Source: Fen-1273 sp963748405
GTDB taxonomy: Bacteria > Bacteroidota > Ignavibacteria > UBA10030 > UBA6906
Length of the DNA: 64,000 nucleotides
Assembly (NCBI GenBank): GCA_963748405.1
Contig: CAVVIT010000008.1
Span: 62,001-126,000, forward strand
Direction of reading: 5' to 3'
Both the position numbers and the translations under genes were made by a program. Below the pieces are notes generated by a model. It saw nothing but the letters and a program-made list of their open reading frames with translations, made no database searches and was not told the DNA's origin. Below, piece by piece: positions 18,692-28,837 of this stretch (position 1 is the stretch's first letter; every line of letters begins with the position of its first letter).

Positions 18692-19078
18692 CTATTTGTG
18701 AACCTTGTGCGTCTGCGTCTTAAACTCCGTCCTTGAGGGGGAGCTGGTCTTGTCAGTTTGCCTGACCTTGGAGGATTGTAACTTGGCGACCTTCCCCACT
18801 CCCGGGATCGATTCGGTCTTGAGCCCTGACTGCGACTTGAACCCCGATTGCGTTTTTAGACCCGACGGCGTCTTGAAGTTTGATTGAGTTTTAGGGAACA
18901 CCCCCGTCTTCGACGACTGAGTTTTGAGAAGCGGGACTTTGTGCCTGGTGTTTGACGTCCCGTCTGTAACCTGACCCGTCCCCTTCTCCTGCGGTCCGGC
19001 GGTCAAATCACCTTTGACAAAGAATGCGAGCGCCCACAGGCTCATCCATGTCCAGAATCTCCTTCCGACGATCTTCAT
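18692..19078 (-). CDS. Small secreted protein with KTQS-type repeats
   Basis: A 128-residue predicted exported protein. After a hydrophobic N-terminus (WMSLWALAFFVKGDLTAG) it is low-complexity, with at least six degenerate 5-6-residue units of the type LKTQSGF/FKSQSGL/LKTESIP between residues about 45 and 95, rich in Lys, Ser and Thr and nearly free of acidic residues. Basic throughout, so it may bind polyanions or cell-envelope polymers (inference). No homologous family is recognised. Confidence 0.6.
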   Translation of the reverse strand: MKIVGRRFWTWMSLWALAFFVKGDLTAGPQEKGTGQVTDGTSNTRHKVPLLKTQSSKTGVFPKTQSNFKTPSGLKTQSGFKSQSGLKTESIPGVGKVAKLQSSKVRQTDKTSSPSRTEFKTQTHKVHK

Positions 19079-19425
19079 CCTGCCTCCTGAAATGTTGAGT
19101 GGATATGTGGCAGTGTTAATGGCACGGCGTTTCCTGCCAGGTCACTTCGGAAATTAACAAGCTCCGACGAGACTAGCAACTATGTCTTGGGGTAAAATCT
19201 AACAATCTGCCCATCATCCGGCCAGCCTCCCTTTTTGCGCTCAATCCGGATATCCAAATTGATTTTGTCTGCCCGGGAGTTTACCTTTCCCGCGTGAACG
19301 CGCTTCACGGCGGTTGTGTCAACCAATGAACCGCGAAGCGCCGTTCCCCATCTGCCTGCAACGCCATTGCATCTGCAAGGCGGTGCCGGCATCGCCCCGC
19401 ACGCGACAGATCTCCCCGGTCGACC
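19079..19425. other. Divergent intergenic region, nothing recognised
   Basis: This 347-bp gap lies between the leftward repeat-protein gene and the rightward sensor kinase and should contain both promoters. I see no convincing promoter pair or RNA gene. Confidence 0.5.
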
Positions 19426-22400
19426 ATGAGGTCTGTACCCCTGACGTTCCCGGATCGTATTACTTTCCTTATCGTCATTGCACTGGCCTGCCCCGCAGTG
19501 CTGGTTTCCCAGCCGTCTGCGCAGATCCGGTTTCGGTCATACTCCGTCGAGCAGGGACTCTCCCAGTCCCAGGTAAGCTGCATACTCCAGGACCGGGAAG
19601 GATTCATCTGGCTCGGCACACAGGACGGGCTGAACAGGTTTGACGGTTATGCGTTCAAAGTGTACAGGCAGGATCCCCGCGATTCGCTCTCGATCTCGGA
19701 TGATTATATCAACTGCCTGTTTGAAGATTCGAAGGGGAGTCTCTGGATCGGGACGTACAACGGAGGACTGAACCGGTACGATCGGGAAGGGGACGGGTTC
19801 GTCCACCTGGTCCACGATTCTTCCTCGCCGTCGAGCCTGAGCGGGAACAGCGTCTGGAGCGTGTCGGAAGACAGTTCCGGCCTTCTCTGGGTCGGCGTAT
19901 GGGGAGGCGGGCTCAACAAACTCGACCGGGAAACCGGAAAATGCACTCACATCCGTCACGCCCCCGGTGATTCGCTCTCCCTCCTTGACGACAGGGTTCT
20001 CTGTCAGCTCTGGGACAGAACAGGATCACTCTGGGTCGGGACGTACCGGGGTCTCGATCTCTACAATCCTTCTCGCGGTCACTTTCACCACTTCCAGCAC
20101 ATCCCCGGAGATCCCGCGAGCATGAGCGAGGGGATGGTGACGTCGATATTCGAGGATCAAGACGGCGATATCTGGATAGGAACGCTGGACAACGGCCTGA
20201 ACAGGTACGACCGAACTCGTTCAATCTTCGTTCCATACGGGAAATCTCCGGGGAGAGGAGGAGGGCTCTCGAGCGACCGGCTTGCGTCGATCGTCCAGGA
20301 TTCCTCGGGAACGCTCTGGATAGCGACGCGCGACGCCGGCGTGACACTCCTCGATAAACGCACGGGCCTGACCACCTCCCTCCGGCACGATGAGGGGGAT
20401 CCCGGAAGTCTCTCCGTTGATGCCGTCAGTTCAATATACCGGGATCACTACGGGGGGATCTGGATAGGAACCGACGGGGGAGGATTCAATCACTATGCTC
20501 CCCACAGGTTCAAGTTTCAGCTCCTGCGGCACGAACCGGGAAACACCGTGAGCCTCGCCCACCCGGTGGTCAGGGCGATCTGCGAGGATCGCTCGGGCGA
20601 CGTGTGGGTGGGAATGATGGGGGGGAACCTTGACCGACTGGATCTCAATACCGGAATCACCACCCATTACCGGGAGAAACTCACGAGCCGGGGGCTTCAG
20701 AGCTCGTACATCATCCTGTCGATCCTCGAAGACAGCGACGGGTATCTCTGGGTGGGGACGGACGGCAGCGGGCTCTACGTTTTCGACCGGCGGAGAAACA
20801 TCGTCGGGCACCTCAGGCGGGATCCGAATAACCCCCGGTCGATTCCGGATGATTACGTGATTGCATTGCACGAGGCAAGGGACGGTTCGCTCTGGATTGG
20901 CGGCACTTCCGGGTCCGGACTGGGAAGACTGAACCGAAGGAGCCTGACCTGTGAACGGTTCGTCCGGAGGGGTGCAGGACAGAATCAGCTCAGCGGCAAT
21001 TATGTCTGGGCGATACAGGAGGACAGAAACGGACTTCTCTGGCTGGGAACCTGGGGGGCAGGCATATCGGTGCTGGATCCCAAGACAATGACTTTCCGGA
21101 CATACGTTCACAATCCTGCCGATCCGGCGAGCCTCGGTCACAACACGGTCCTCGCATTCCACGAAGACAGATCCGGGAGGATGTGCGTGGGGACGCTCGG
21201 GGGCGGCCTCGACATTTTTGGCGCAACAAAGGGGACATTCGCCCACGTCACGGAGGAAGACGGACTTCCGAACAATACCGTCTCCGGGATTCTGGAAGAC
21301 GGGTCAGGCCGGCTCTGGCTCAGCACAAACAAGGGGGTTTCGTGCTTCGATCCTGCGAACAGGACGTTCCGCAACTACGGCATCAGCGACGGGCTTCAGA
21401 GCTGGGAATTCAACCAGGGAGCATACTTCTACGGCCGCAGCGGGAAAATGTACTTCGGCGGCGTCAATGGCATGAATGCCTTCGTGCCGGTGGAGTTTAC
21501 CGTCGATACGACGGCCGTTCCGCTCCGGATCACCAGGTTCAGCATATTCGACCGCGCGGCCGGCTATGCACGCGGCCCGGAAGGGGAGGGGGATGTTGTT
21601 CTCTCGCATTCCCAGAATTTCTTCTCGTTCGAGTTCTCACTCCTCGATTTCACCGCGCCGGAGAAGAACCGGTACCGGTACATGCTTGAAGGGTTTGACC
21701 GGGACTGGGTCCCGGCCGGTTCTCGCCGGTATGCCTCCTATACGAACCTCGGGGGCGGAGAGTATGTGTTCCGGGTGCAGGGGAGCAACTGCGACGGAGT
21801 GTGGAATACGCAGGGAGCTTCGTTCGTCGTCCGCGTGCTCCCGCCTTACTGGGAAACTCCTCTCTTCAAGGGGGGATTCGTGTGCGGTATCATCGCGCTC
21901 GGGATAGCATTCTATCGCACCCGGGTTCACCGCCTGAAGCGTGAGCACGCCGTGCAGACCGAATTCTCGAAGAAGCTCAACGAATCGCAGGAGGCGGAAA
22001 GGAAGCGGATCGCCGGAGAGCTGCACGACAGCCTCGGTCAGGACCTGCTTATGATCCGGAACAGCCTCGCTCACTGCGAAACGGCGCTCGGGAGCCGATC
22101 ACTGGACGCGGACGAACTGCACGGGATCGCGGGGACCGTTCAGCAGGCCATCGAAGAAGTTCGCGAGATCTCCTCCGACCTTCACCCTCATATGCTGGAC
22201 AGGCTCGGCCTGAAGAAGACGATCGAGTCGACGATCCGGAAGTGGTCTGCGTCTTCCGGTCTGGAGATCCGGGGAACGATCGACGACATTGACGGTCTCT
22301 TCTCCCCGCTGGAGAATATCAGCGTATTCCGTATCGTCCAGGAGGGGATCAATAACGTGATCAAGCACTCTCACGCCTCCGAATGCCGCGTGGAGTTGAA

Positions 22401-22617
22401 GAACACCGCCGGCCACTGCGAAATCACGATACAGGATGACGGGTGCGGGTTTGACCCGGCGACCCCCCATCCCTCGTCTGCCGACGGAACCGGATTTGGA
22501 CTGGGGAATATGGCCGAGCGGGCGAGATTTCTCCGGGGTCAGATGCAGATCACAAGCTCTCCGGGCCACGGGACGGTCATCTCCTTCCGCATACCCATAT
22601 CATCCCCTGCAAAATGA
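19426..22617 (+). CDS. Two-component sensor kinase with Reg_prop propeller
   Basis: A 1063-residue sensor histidine kinase. Signal peptide and about 14 two-component-regulator-propeller repeats (for example DREGFIWLGTQDGLNRFDGY and DSSGLLWVGVWGGGLN) form the periplasmic sensor, followed by a Y_Y_Y domain and a single transmembrane segment near residues 815-835. The cytoplasmic part is a HisKA_3-type kinase: KRIAGELHDSLGQDLL has the phosphorylated His867, and IVQEGINNVIKHSHAS is the ATPase N-box. Its stop overlaps the response regulator start. In this group such sensors often respond to polysaccharides; the ligand is unknown. Confidence 0.9.
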   Translation: MRSVPLTFPDRITFLIVIALACPAVLVSQPSAQIRFRSYSVEQGLSQSQVSCILQDREGFIWLGTQDGLNRFDGYAFKVYRQDPRDSLSISDDYINCLFEDSKGSLWIGTYNGGLNRYDREGDGFVHLVHDSSSPSSLSGNSVWSVSEDSSGLLWVGVWGGGLNKLDRETGKCTHIRHAPGDSLSLLDDRVLCQLWDRTGSLWVGTYRGLDLYNPSRGHFHHFQHIPGDPASMSEGMVTSIFEDQDGDIWIGTLDNGLNRYDRTRSIFVPYGKSPGRGGGLSSDRLASIVQDSSGTLWIATRDAGVTLLDKRTGLTTSLRHDEGDPGSLSVDAVSSIYRDHYGGIWIGTDGGGFNHYAPHRFKFQLLRHEPGNTVSLAHPVVRAICEDRSGDVWVGMMGGNLDRLDLNTGITTHYREKLTSRGLQSSYIILSILEDSDGYLWVGTDGSGLYVFDRRRNIVGHLRRDPNNPRSIPDDYVIALHEARDGSLWIGGTSGSGLGRLNRRSLTCERFVRRGAGQNQLSGNYVWAIQEDRNGLLWLGTWGAGISVLDPKTMTFRTYVHNPADPASLGHNTVLAFHEDRSGRMCVGTLGGGLDIFGATKGTFAHVTEEDGLPNNTVSGILEDGSGRLWLSTNKGVSCFDPANRTFRNYGISDGLQSWEFNQGAYFYGRSGKMYFGGVNGMNAFVPVEFTVDTTAVPLRITRFSIFDRAAGYARGPEGEGDVVLSHSQNFFSFEFSLLDFTAPEKNRYRYMLEGFDRDWVPAGSRRYASYTNLGGGEYVFRVQGSNCDGVWNTQGASFVVRVLPPYWETPLFKGGFVCGIIALGIAFYRTRVHRLKREHAVQTEFSKKLNESQEAERKRIAGELHDSLGQDLLMIRNSLAHCETALGSRSLDADELHGIAGTVQQAIEEVREISSDLHPHMLDRLGLKKTIESTIRKWSASSGLEIRGTIDDIDGLFSPLENISVFRIVQEGINNVIKHSHASECRVELKNTAGHCEITIQDDGCGFDPATPHPSSADGTGFGLGNMAERARFLRGQMQITSSPGHGTVISFRIPISSPAK

Positions 22618-23273
22618 TGAACGCCGATCACAAAAGAGTACTTGTTGCGGACGACCACCCGATATTCCGGCAGGGGCTTGTGAGAGCCATACAGGAAACT
22701 CCCGACTTTGAAGTGGTGGGTGAGGCTGCAGACGGGAGACGTACGCTCGAGCTCCTGGAGCAATTGCGTCCTGACCTGGCCGTTCTGGATATCGCGATGC
22801 CTGTCATGGACGGCCTCCAGGTGATCCGCGCGGCCTCAGCGCAGTCACTGGAGTGCGATTTCATCATCATGACGATGTACAAGGAGGAGGAGTACTTCAG
22901 GGAGGCACTTGACCTCGGCGTGAGAGGATATCTGCTGAAGGAGAGCGCTGCAGGCGACCTGGTGCAGTGCCTCCACGCCGTGGCGGCCGGCAAACATTAC
23001 GTCTGCCCCGCGATGTCGGAGTACCTGGTCCTCTCGTCGAAGGGAGACAGCCGGGGGGGCCGGGAGGCAAACCCTCTCGAGAACCTGAGCCGGACAGAGC
23101 GCAGGGTTCTGCGGCTGATTGCAGAGAACAAGACGAGCAGGGAAATCGCGGACGAACTGCACGTCAGCTTCCGGACCGTCCAGAATCACCGGGCGCATAT
23201 GTGCGAAAAGCTGAGGCTGGAAGGATTCAACCGGCTGCTGCAATTCGCTCTCGAACACAGGTCCCTTTTGTAA
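22614..23273 (+). CDS. NarL/LuxR-type response regulator
   Basis: A 219-residue response regulator, cognate to the upstream kinase. Receiver: acidic pair Asp13-Asp14, phosphoacceptor Asp59 in AVLDIAMPVMDG, Thr87, Lys109. Output: LuxR-type HTH near residues 155-215 with LSRTERRVLRLIAENKTSRE and TVQNHRAHMCEKL. ATG overlaps the kinase stop. Its output domain is strikingly similar to the receiver-less gene at 26548-26892. Confidence 0.93.
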   Translation: MMNADHKRVLVADDHPIFRQGLVRAIQETPDFEVVGEAADGRRTLELLEQLRPDLAVLDIAMPVMDGLQVIRAASAQSLECDFIIMTMYKEEEYFREALDLGVRGYLLKESAAGDLVQCLHAVAAGKHYVCPAMSEYLVLSSKGDSRGGREANPLENLSRTERRVLRLIAENKTSREIADELHVSFRTVQNHRAHMCEKLRLEGFNRLLQFALEHRSLL

Positions 23274-23301
23274 CTCTCCTCCCGACCGGGACATCATCGT
23301 G

Positions 23302-24199
23302 TCACTTGCGCGCGGAAAGTACTTCCCGTACCGTCGTCCAGCGTATACCGGGATAGCGGTCGTTGTCGAGCGGGTCGAGCTTCGCGCGGCCGTCGAACAT
23401 GTTGCGCATGTACTGCATCCCTTGCCACGCCGGGTAGATGGTTGTTTCCGCGGGTGCGAGGGTTCGCGCGAGACGTATGAGCGCTCCGAGCAAGTCCCAG
23501 GCTTCCGGCGCGGAACATCTTGAACCTCTCCCCGGTTACCTCACTCACAAGCACGGTGAGCTCGCGGGCACTGAGTTGATCGCCGGCAATGCGCAGGAAC
23601 CGGGGCGTGGATGGGTCAAGAGCCGCCCTTGCCGTGAATGCGGCGGTGTCATCCATCGTCGTGAAGTCCATGCGCTGGTCCGGATTACCCCAGTAGAGGA
23701 CCCTCTTCAGGGGGAAGAGGATGAGAGGCATCGGACCGGTGAGCAACTCCGCAAACGCACCGTTAAAGATCGTCGTCGCCGCAATCCGTGTCGCTTCGAG
23801 GCGTTTGTGAAATTCCCTGCGCAGGTCGAGGTTACGATTCTGCCCGGCCGGAAACCTGGTGAAATCGATCGAATAATCGGACGGGATGAAACGCGGCACG
23901 CCGGCCTTGATCGCCGCCTCCAGCAGGACCGTCTGCGCCTCCCCGATCACACCCTGCATTCCCTGCAACGCGGAGACCACGCATGAGATGCCCGTGCATG
24001 CCGGCGCCACTTCGGACGCGCTGAGCAGGTCGACAGCAGAAACCTCAATGCCGGATTCCTGCAGACGCTTGAGCCTGTCTTGAGAAGTACCGTGGCGCAC
24101 GAGTGCCCGTACGTCCGCTCCCTGTTCGCGCAAAGCTTTCGCGATGCGCCCGCCCAGATTGCCCGTTGCTCCCGCCAGGAGTATTGTCGTGTCGTTCAT
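23302..24199 (-). CDS. NmrA-like NAD(P)-binding protein, frameshifted
   Basis: An NmrA/isoflavone-reductase-like Rossmann protein. The N-terminal LLAGATGNLGGRIAKAL is the dinucleotide-binding motif, and VPRFIPSDYSIDF and TTIFNGAFAELL are family-like. The reading frame breaks near 23,496: the C-terminus (ALIRLARTLAPAE...) continues in another frame to the stop at 23302, and deleting one base from the GGG run there restores the whole protein. The ATG at 24199 directly precedes the Rossmann motif. Either a recent pseudogene or a sequence error. Confidence 0.7.
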
Positions 24200-24250
24200 G
24201 ATCGCTCCGCTTCCCGGTGAACTGCCCCCTGCCCGTTTCTCCCGCATTGT

Positions 24251-24285
24251 GGAAAAGGCCCGGTGATGAGTGCCGGGCCCTTTCC
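24251..24285 (-). terminator. Hairpin between T9SS gene and NmrA-like gene
   Basis: Thirteen-bp inverted repeat with one mismatch (arms 24251-24263 and 24273-24285). It is 22 bp after the stop of the T9SS gene on the minus strand. No T-run. Confidence 0.45.
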
Positions 24286-24306
24286 GCTACAGACCAACCG
24301 GATCGG

Positions 24307-26074
24307 TCACCTCAGAAGCAGAAGCTTGCGCGTCTGCACGAGGTTCCCCGCCTGCAGCCGGTAGAAGTACATCCCGCTTGCCAGATTGGAGCCGTCGAAC
24401 TTCACTTCGTACACCCCGGCATTCCGCTTTTCGTTCACGAGAACAGATACCTCGCGTCCGAGAACGTCAAACACGGTCAGCCGGACATCCGAGGAGCCCG
24501 GCAATTGGAACCTGATTGTCGTGGCCGGGTTGAACGGGTTCGGGAAGTTCTGGAACAGCGTGCATTCGACCGGGAGATTTCCCGGGCTCGGCCCGATCGC
24601 CACGAGAGTGGATTTATATGTCGCAAAATATGCGTTATACGGTGAGGTCCAGGAAACGTACACCATGCCCCACGTGTTTCCTCCCAGTGCGGTGATTGCC
24701 GCAGGTAGGGGGTAGGGCTGGTAGGTTGTATATGCGACAGGCGTGGTCCACACGCCCGGACCCTTGTACTGCCGCGTGATGATCCGGCCCTGGCGCGTGG
24801 GGGTATAGTAGCGGTAGATCATCGCCATCCCCTGCCCCTTCTCCATGCAGATCGCCGGATATTCGTGGATCACCGTCGCAGTATCGACGCTCCCGAGACT
24901 CCACGCCTGTCCCTTGTTGTACGAGATCTCGTACTGGCAGTACAGATTGCTGCCGAGAAGGTCGTGCGCGCAGACGACGGTGTCCTTGTAGTAACCGAGT
25001 GAAGTGGAGGAGTATCCCCCAGCCAGCCTCTTGTGCCCCCAGTTCCCCCCTGACACCGAGTCGATATAGGCGTTGCCGGCGGTGTCGACATATGAAATGA
25101 AATAAAGGGAACCACTGGTGTATGAAGCCCAGACGGCGGACAAACCCTGCGCTACATGCGCGGTCCACCCGAACGGGGTGAAGTACGCTGAATCTGCGTT
25201 AGCCCAGTACATGTGTGCCGTATGGTCGGAGAGAATTGTCGCGTAGTAGAGCCTGTTGTTGTAGTAGAGGTTGTTGCTGAAGAGCTTGATCTCTTTGACG
25301 GTCGGCGACGCGCCAGGGCCGGCAAGCGAGAGATAGGCGGCCGCGCCCGGGAATGCAACCGGAATTCCTGAATTATCATACTGGCGCCACCGGAGCTCGC
25401 TCCCGTCGCCCACGATATAGATGAGCCTCACCATGTTCTTCACATAGGCGATGCTGACGGTTCTTCCGGTCACGGTCACAGGCGTGAACGAGTTTGTGGA
25501 GACAGTTGCCCACGTACTTCCGCCATTCGTCGAACTCACGAGTTCGTAGCCGTCGTAGGGAGAACTGTGGAATGCCAGGACGGCAAACAGGTGCTGGTTT
25601 GAAGAATCACAAACAATGTCGACCGAGCTGATCGTGTCCTGCACACCGATCTGGATGTTCCCCGCGGACAGCTTTGCAGGCGACCTCTCGACGGGTGTCC
25701 GCCAGGTTATCGAGGTCTCGGTTGGGCGGGTGTCTATACCTGTCGAAAGAGCAGCGAGTGCATCAAGCGCCTGATCGTACTGGCCGTTGTTCCATGTCGT
25801 TTCGATCTTCCTGGCCGCGGAAGCCGACGTTCGCAGAGGCGCCGGGTGGCATGGAAAGCTGCAGCAGGGCGTTCGCTCGCTGCGCGGTGCTCATCCGTGT
25901 GAGGATCTGCCAGGAAGGAAGCGCCGCGTCCGATGGAAGCGTCGCGGGCAGCGTCCGGTCGAGTATGACGGGACTGATCCCTGGAGCCGGCACGGTGGTG
26001 AGTGGATTGTCCTGGGCTTGCGCTGATAAGGCGAGGAATATTCCGCAGAGAAGAACCAGAATCAATCGTGACAT
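24307..26074 (-). CDS. Secreted T9SS-sorted protein, frameshifted
   Basis: The N-terminal part, from ATG at 26074, has a signal peptide (LILVLLCGIFLALSAQAQ). The rest of the protein, in another frame, runs from about 25,805 to 24307 (conserved continuation includes TTWNNGQYDQALDALAALS) and ends with a T9SS sorting domain: FQNFPNPFNPATTIRF, VLGREV, KLLLLR. Removing one base between about 25,800 and 25,860 joins the two. Body is probably a beta-propeller or repeat-type domain. Function unknown; broken gene or sequence error. Confidence 0.7.
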
Positions 26075-26547
26075 GAAAGGGCCTCATGTGATGGTGATTG
26101 TGGCGGGCCACCGGCTTCGACTCGGAGCCGGATGGGTCCCGGACTTCTCAGATGAACCTGAGGTTGAGTTGTGGCGGCGTGAGAGAGGTGGGAGTGCAAA
26201 CAGCGGACAATCGAGGACCGCGCTCTCAGGTCAATCACGGTGGCCACATCAGCTCCAGCGCTTGTCGACCTATCTGCACTGCGGGCAAATGTACTCTGTC
26301 GCTTTGCCAGTAGCAATGGTCTTCCCGGAATGGGCTGGTGAGACTGTGAACGGAATGAGAAAAATCTATCATTCGCTGCGCATCGGCAGAAGTCTGCATT
26401 TCTTCTCGCCGTGTCGCAGATTGATAATCACGATACTTTCCATGCGTCTGAGCACTGGTGCTCATTCAAAATGACGAGTCTCCTCCATTGTTTTCGCTCC
26501 TCTCCCGCTCCTTATTGCGCGGCAGAACCAACAGGGTAGGCCGGACC
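26075..26547. other. Intergenic, no gene seen
   Basis: This 473-bp gap holds only direct-repeat copy 1 (26467-26490) and the upstream region of the T9SS gene. The overlapping ORFs here show no recognisable features. Confidence 0.5.
26467..26490. repeat. Direct repeat copy 1 (24 bp)
   Basis: Matches 26868-26891 at 22 of 24 positions, differing only in two adjacent bases at the centre. The two copies bracket the orphan LuxR-type HTH gene, spaced 401 bp. Confidence 0.75.
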
Positions 26548-26892
26548 ATGGGCTTCCCGCAATCTCAAGATACTGTTGTCAAACTCACATGTGAGGTGAC
26601 GGAGACTCTTCTCGGGCAATTGACGCCGGTCGAGTTCCGGATACTGGATTTTGTGTCTCAGAACAGGACCAGCAAGTCGATTGCACAGGAAATGCACGCA
26701 AGCCACCGGACCATCCAGAATCACCGGCTCCGTATGTGCCGTAAACTCGGCCTGGCGGGGTACAACGGCCTCTTCCGGTTCGCTCTCGAACACAGGTCCG
26801 CCATCCAGCTTTTCCCCCGGCGCCCGGAAAACGCGGGCGTCCCGGCAACTGAGTACAAGTACTCCCCCAAAATGACGAGGTTCCTCCATTGA
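26548..26892 (+). CDS. Receiver-less LuxR-type HTH protein
   Basis: A small (about 114-residue) protein that is a LuxR-type DNA-binding domain with no receiver. Its LTPVEFRILDFVSQNRTSK and TIQNHRLRMCRKLGLAGYN mirror the output domain of the response regulator at 22614, and it ends in the same FALEHRS segment. ATG at 26548 chosen; the frame is open from 26458. It looks like a duplicated or shed output domain and could act as a competitor or constitutive form of the response regulator (inference). Confidence 0.7.
   Translation: MGFPQSQDTVVKLTCEVTETLLGQLTPVEFRILDFVSQNRTSKSIAQEMHASHRTIQNHRLRMCRKLGLAGYNGLFRFALEHRSAIQLFPRRPENAGVPATEYKYSPKMTRFLH
26868..26891. repeat. Direct repeat copy 2 (24 bp)
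   Basis: Second copy of the 26467 repeat, overlapping the last codons of the orphan HTH gene. Confidence 0.75.
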
Positions 26893-27030
26893 TTGAGGGG
26901 GGCCTTTTCCCTAACCCTTCGGCAGCACAACATCCATCCCTCATTGCAGCTCGAATGCTGACTCACCGATCGCACTGGAGCGTGATCGGACGAAGTCGAC
27001 CCGCCACAATTACCAGAAAGGAGCTCTCCT

Positions 27031-28002
27031 ATGAATCGCGTCGTTACTGTACGGACGTTCGCCGCGGCACTCTTGTTTTTCGCGGCGATGATGACAGCGG
27101 TAACCCCTGTGCAAGCGCAGGTTCCGAACACCATTTCGTACCAGGGGCTTCTCATGGACGCCGGGGGGGCTGTGGTCCCGGATGCGAATTACTCCCTGAC
27201 GTTCAAGCTCTACACGGTGGCGACCGGCGGCTCGGCGATATGGACCGAAACTCAATCGCTCCCGACGGGAAAAGGGATATTCAGTGCGGTCCTCGGATCC
27301 GTCACGCCGATCACACTTGCTTTCGACAAACAGTACTGGCTCGGAGTCACTGTCGGGTCCGGTTCGGAGCTGACGCCGAGGGCGGTGATCACGCCGGGTG
27401 CATACAGCTTCCACTCCGTCAGGTCTGACACGGCGGCCTGGTTCTGTGCGGACTACGGCGCCTCCGGTTCAATGGCCTGCGGGACCCCGCTCGGCAACGG
27501 GCCGGGATTCATCCTGAAGGCCCCCAACGGTGACCGCCGGGACATATTCGTCTGGAACAGCGGCACGGTGATTGACTACAAGCTCTACATAAACAAGGAC
27601 GGCAATGTTGGCATCGGAACGTACTCCTGGCCCGGCGGCAAGCTGGGGGTAAACGGGGACATATTTGTTCAGGGCAATGTCACCAAGATGTACTCCGGAT
27701 CGAACGCGAACAATATCACGCCGGTGGCTTTCGGGAACATCAATGCGGACGGAACCATCTCCACCGCGACGCCGAATGTGTCTGCGACGTGGAACGCCAC
27801 GAACAACTGGTATAACGTCACAGTCAGCGGCGTCGACTACTTCTATGCAAACTATGTAACGACGGTGACTCCCATGGGCGGGACAGGTCAGTTCCTTGTT
27901 CCGGTGACTTCGAGCGTGGGAGGAGGGCTTGTGGTCCAGATATTCAACCAGGCCGGCACTCGCGTCCAGGGCGCGTTTGCATTCATGACGTACAAACCAT
28001 GA
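27031..28002 (+). CDS. Secreted tail-fibre-like protein
   Basis: A 323-residue exported protein with signal peptide (AAALLFFAAMMTAVTPVQAQ) and the NTISYQGLLMDAGGAVV start typical of secreted proteins in this group, a glycine-rich beta middle (DGNVGIGTYSWPGGKLGVNG) resembling trimeric tail-fibre or adhesin shafts, and a beta C-terminus. No T9SS sorting domain at the end. It precedes a T9SS-sorted small protein by 10 bp and is preceded by AAGGAG. Function unknown. Confidence 0.65.
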   Translation: MNRVVTVRTFAAALLFFAAMMTAVTPVQAQVPNTISYQGLLMDAGGAVVPDANYSLTFKLYTVATGGSAIWTETQSLPTGKGIFSAVLGSVTPITLAFDKQYWLGVTVGSGSELTPRAVITPGAYSFHSVRSDTAAWFCADYGASGSMACGTPLGNGPGFILKAPNGDRRDIFVWNSGTVIDYKLYINKDGNVGIGTYSWPGGKLGVNGDIFVQGNVTKMYSGSNANNITPVAFGNINADGTISTATPNVSATWNATNNWYNVTVSGVDYFYANYVTTVTPMGGTGQFLVPVTSSVGGGLVVQIFNQAGTRVQGAFAFMTYKP

Positions 28003-28012
28003 GGAGGCTGCC

Positions 28013-28561
28013 ATGAGACATGCAGCAGTACGAGTCCTCATTGTGGGACTCCTCCTCCTCGCGGCGTGCCACCTGGCGGGCGCCCAGTACCGGCTCGCAG
28101 GTGGTGTGAACGCCGCCGGCGGGGGACTCATGACGGGGACCGGGAACAGGCTTATCGGCACACTCGGTCAGCCGGTGACAGGGATGGAGCTGGGGACGCT
28201 CAACAGGGTTGCGAACGGGTTCTGGTATGCGCAGACCATGCTCGTCACGTCGATAACCCCGCGCGAGCACGGCATCCCCGTGGTGTACGGTCTCGACCAG
28301 AACTATCCCAACCCGTTTAACCCCTCGACGATGATAAGCTATCGTCTGCCGCAATCGGGGAGGGTGAAACTGGTCGTCTTTGACCTTCTCGGGCGCGAGG
28401 TCGCGACGCTTGCACAGGGAATCCAGGAGGAAGGTACGCACACCGTGAGCTGGAACGCGGCCCGTGCGGCGAGCGGTGTCTATTTCTATCGCCTGGAGGT
28501 GTTTTCGGGGGACGGGAGCCTGATGTTCGTCTCGACCCGCAACCTTGTCGTCCTGCGGTAG
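28013..28561 (+). CDS. Short T9SS-sorted secreted protein
   Basis: 182 residues: signal peptide (LIVGLLLLAACHLAGAQ), a short YRLAGGVNAAGGGLMTGTGN segment, then a T9SS sorting domain with QNYPNPFNPSTMISY, LLGREVATLA, ASGVYFYRL and LVVLR. Probably co-transcribed with the preceding secreted gene. Little room for a catalytic domain; may be a surface anchor or structural protein. Confidence 0.7.
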   Translation: MRHAAVRVLIVGLLLLAACHLAGAQYRLAGGVNAAGGGLMTGTGNRLIGTLGQPVTGMELGTLNRVANGFWYAQTMLVTSITPREHGIPVVYGLDQNYPNPFNPSTMISYRLPQSGRVKLVVFDLLGREVATLAQGIQEEGTHTVSWNAARAASGVYFYRLEVFSGDGSLMFVSTRNLVVLR

Positions 28562-28581
28562 CCCTTTAAGCCGAAAGGGCT
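28560..28581 (+). terminator. Hairpin after T9SS protein gene
   Basis: Eight-bp stem (28560-28567 with 28574-28581) around AAGCCG, immediately after the stop. No T-run, so a weak call. Confidence 0.4.
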
Positions 28582-28743
28582 GAGGGGCATGTTGATTCGT
28601 CGGATCGATTCTCAAGCAGCGGCGCGGGCGAATTGCCGGGGGTACATTTCGGCACGAGCCCGCGCTGTCATGTAACGGCCGGTCCTCGTTCGCACTTAGC
28701 GCGCCGCCGCCCCCCCCCTATTTCCTCTCCGTCGGTAGCCCGA

Positions 28744-28773
28744 TTTACTAAAGACCGTTCAGTTTGTTATATT
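28744..28773 (+). promoter_or_regulatory. Putative sigma70-like promoter
   Basis: TTTACT (28744-28749) and TATATT (28768-28773) with an 18-bp spacer, 64 bp upstream of the ADP-ribosylglycohydrolase start. Confidence 0.35.
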
Positions 28774-28837
28774 CGGTTGGGCCGATTCTCCTCCCGGCCA
28801 TTGGACATTCCCACGACCTGCCAATCAAGCCAACCCT

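Noticed and set aside
18692..19078. CRISPR-like array from the KTQS-encoding repeats
   Set aside because: Units are about 15 bp, imperfect and in frame within an ORF with a signal peptide; no spacers.
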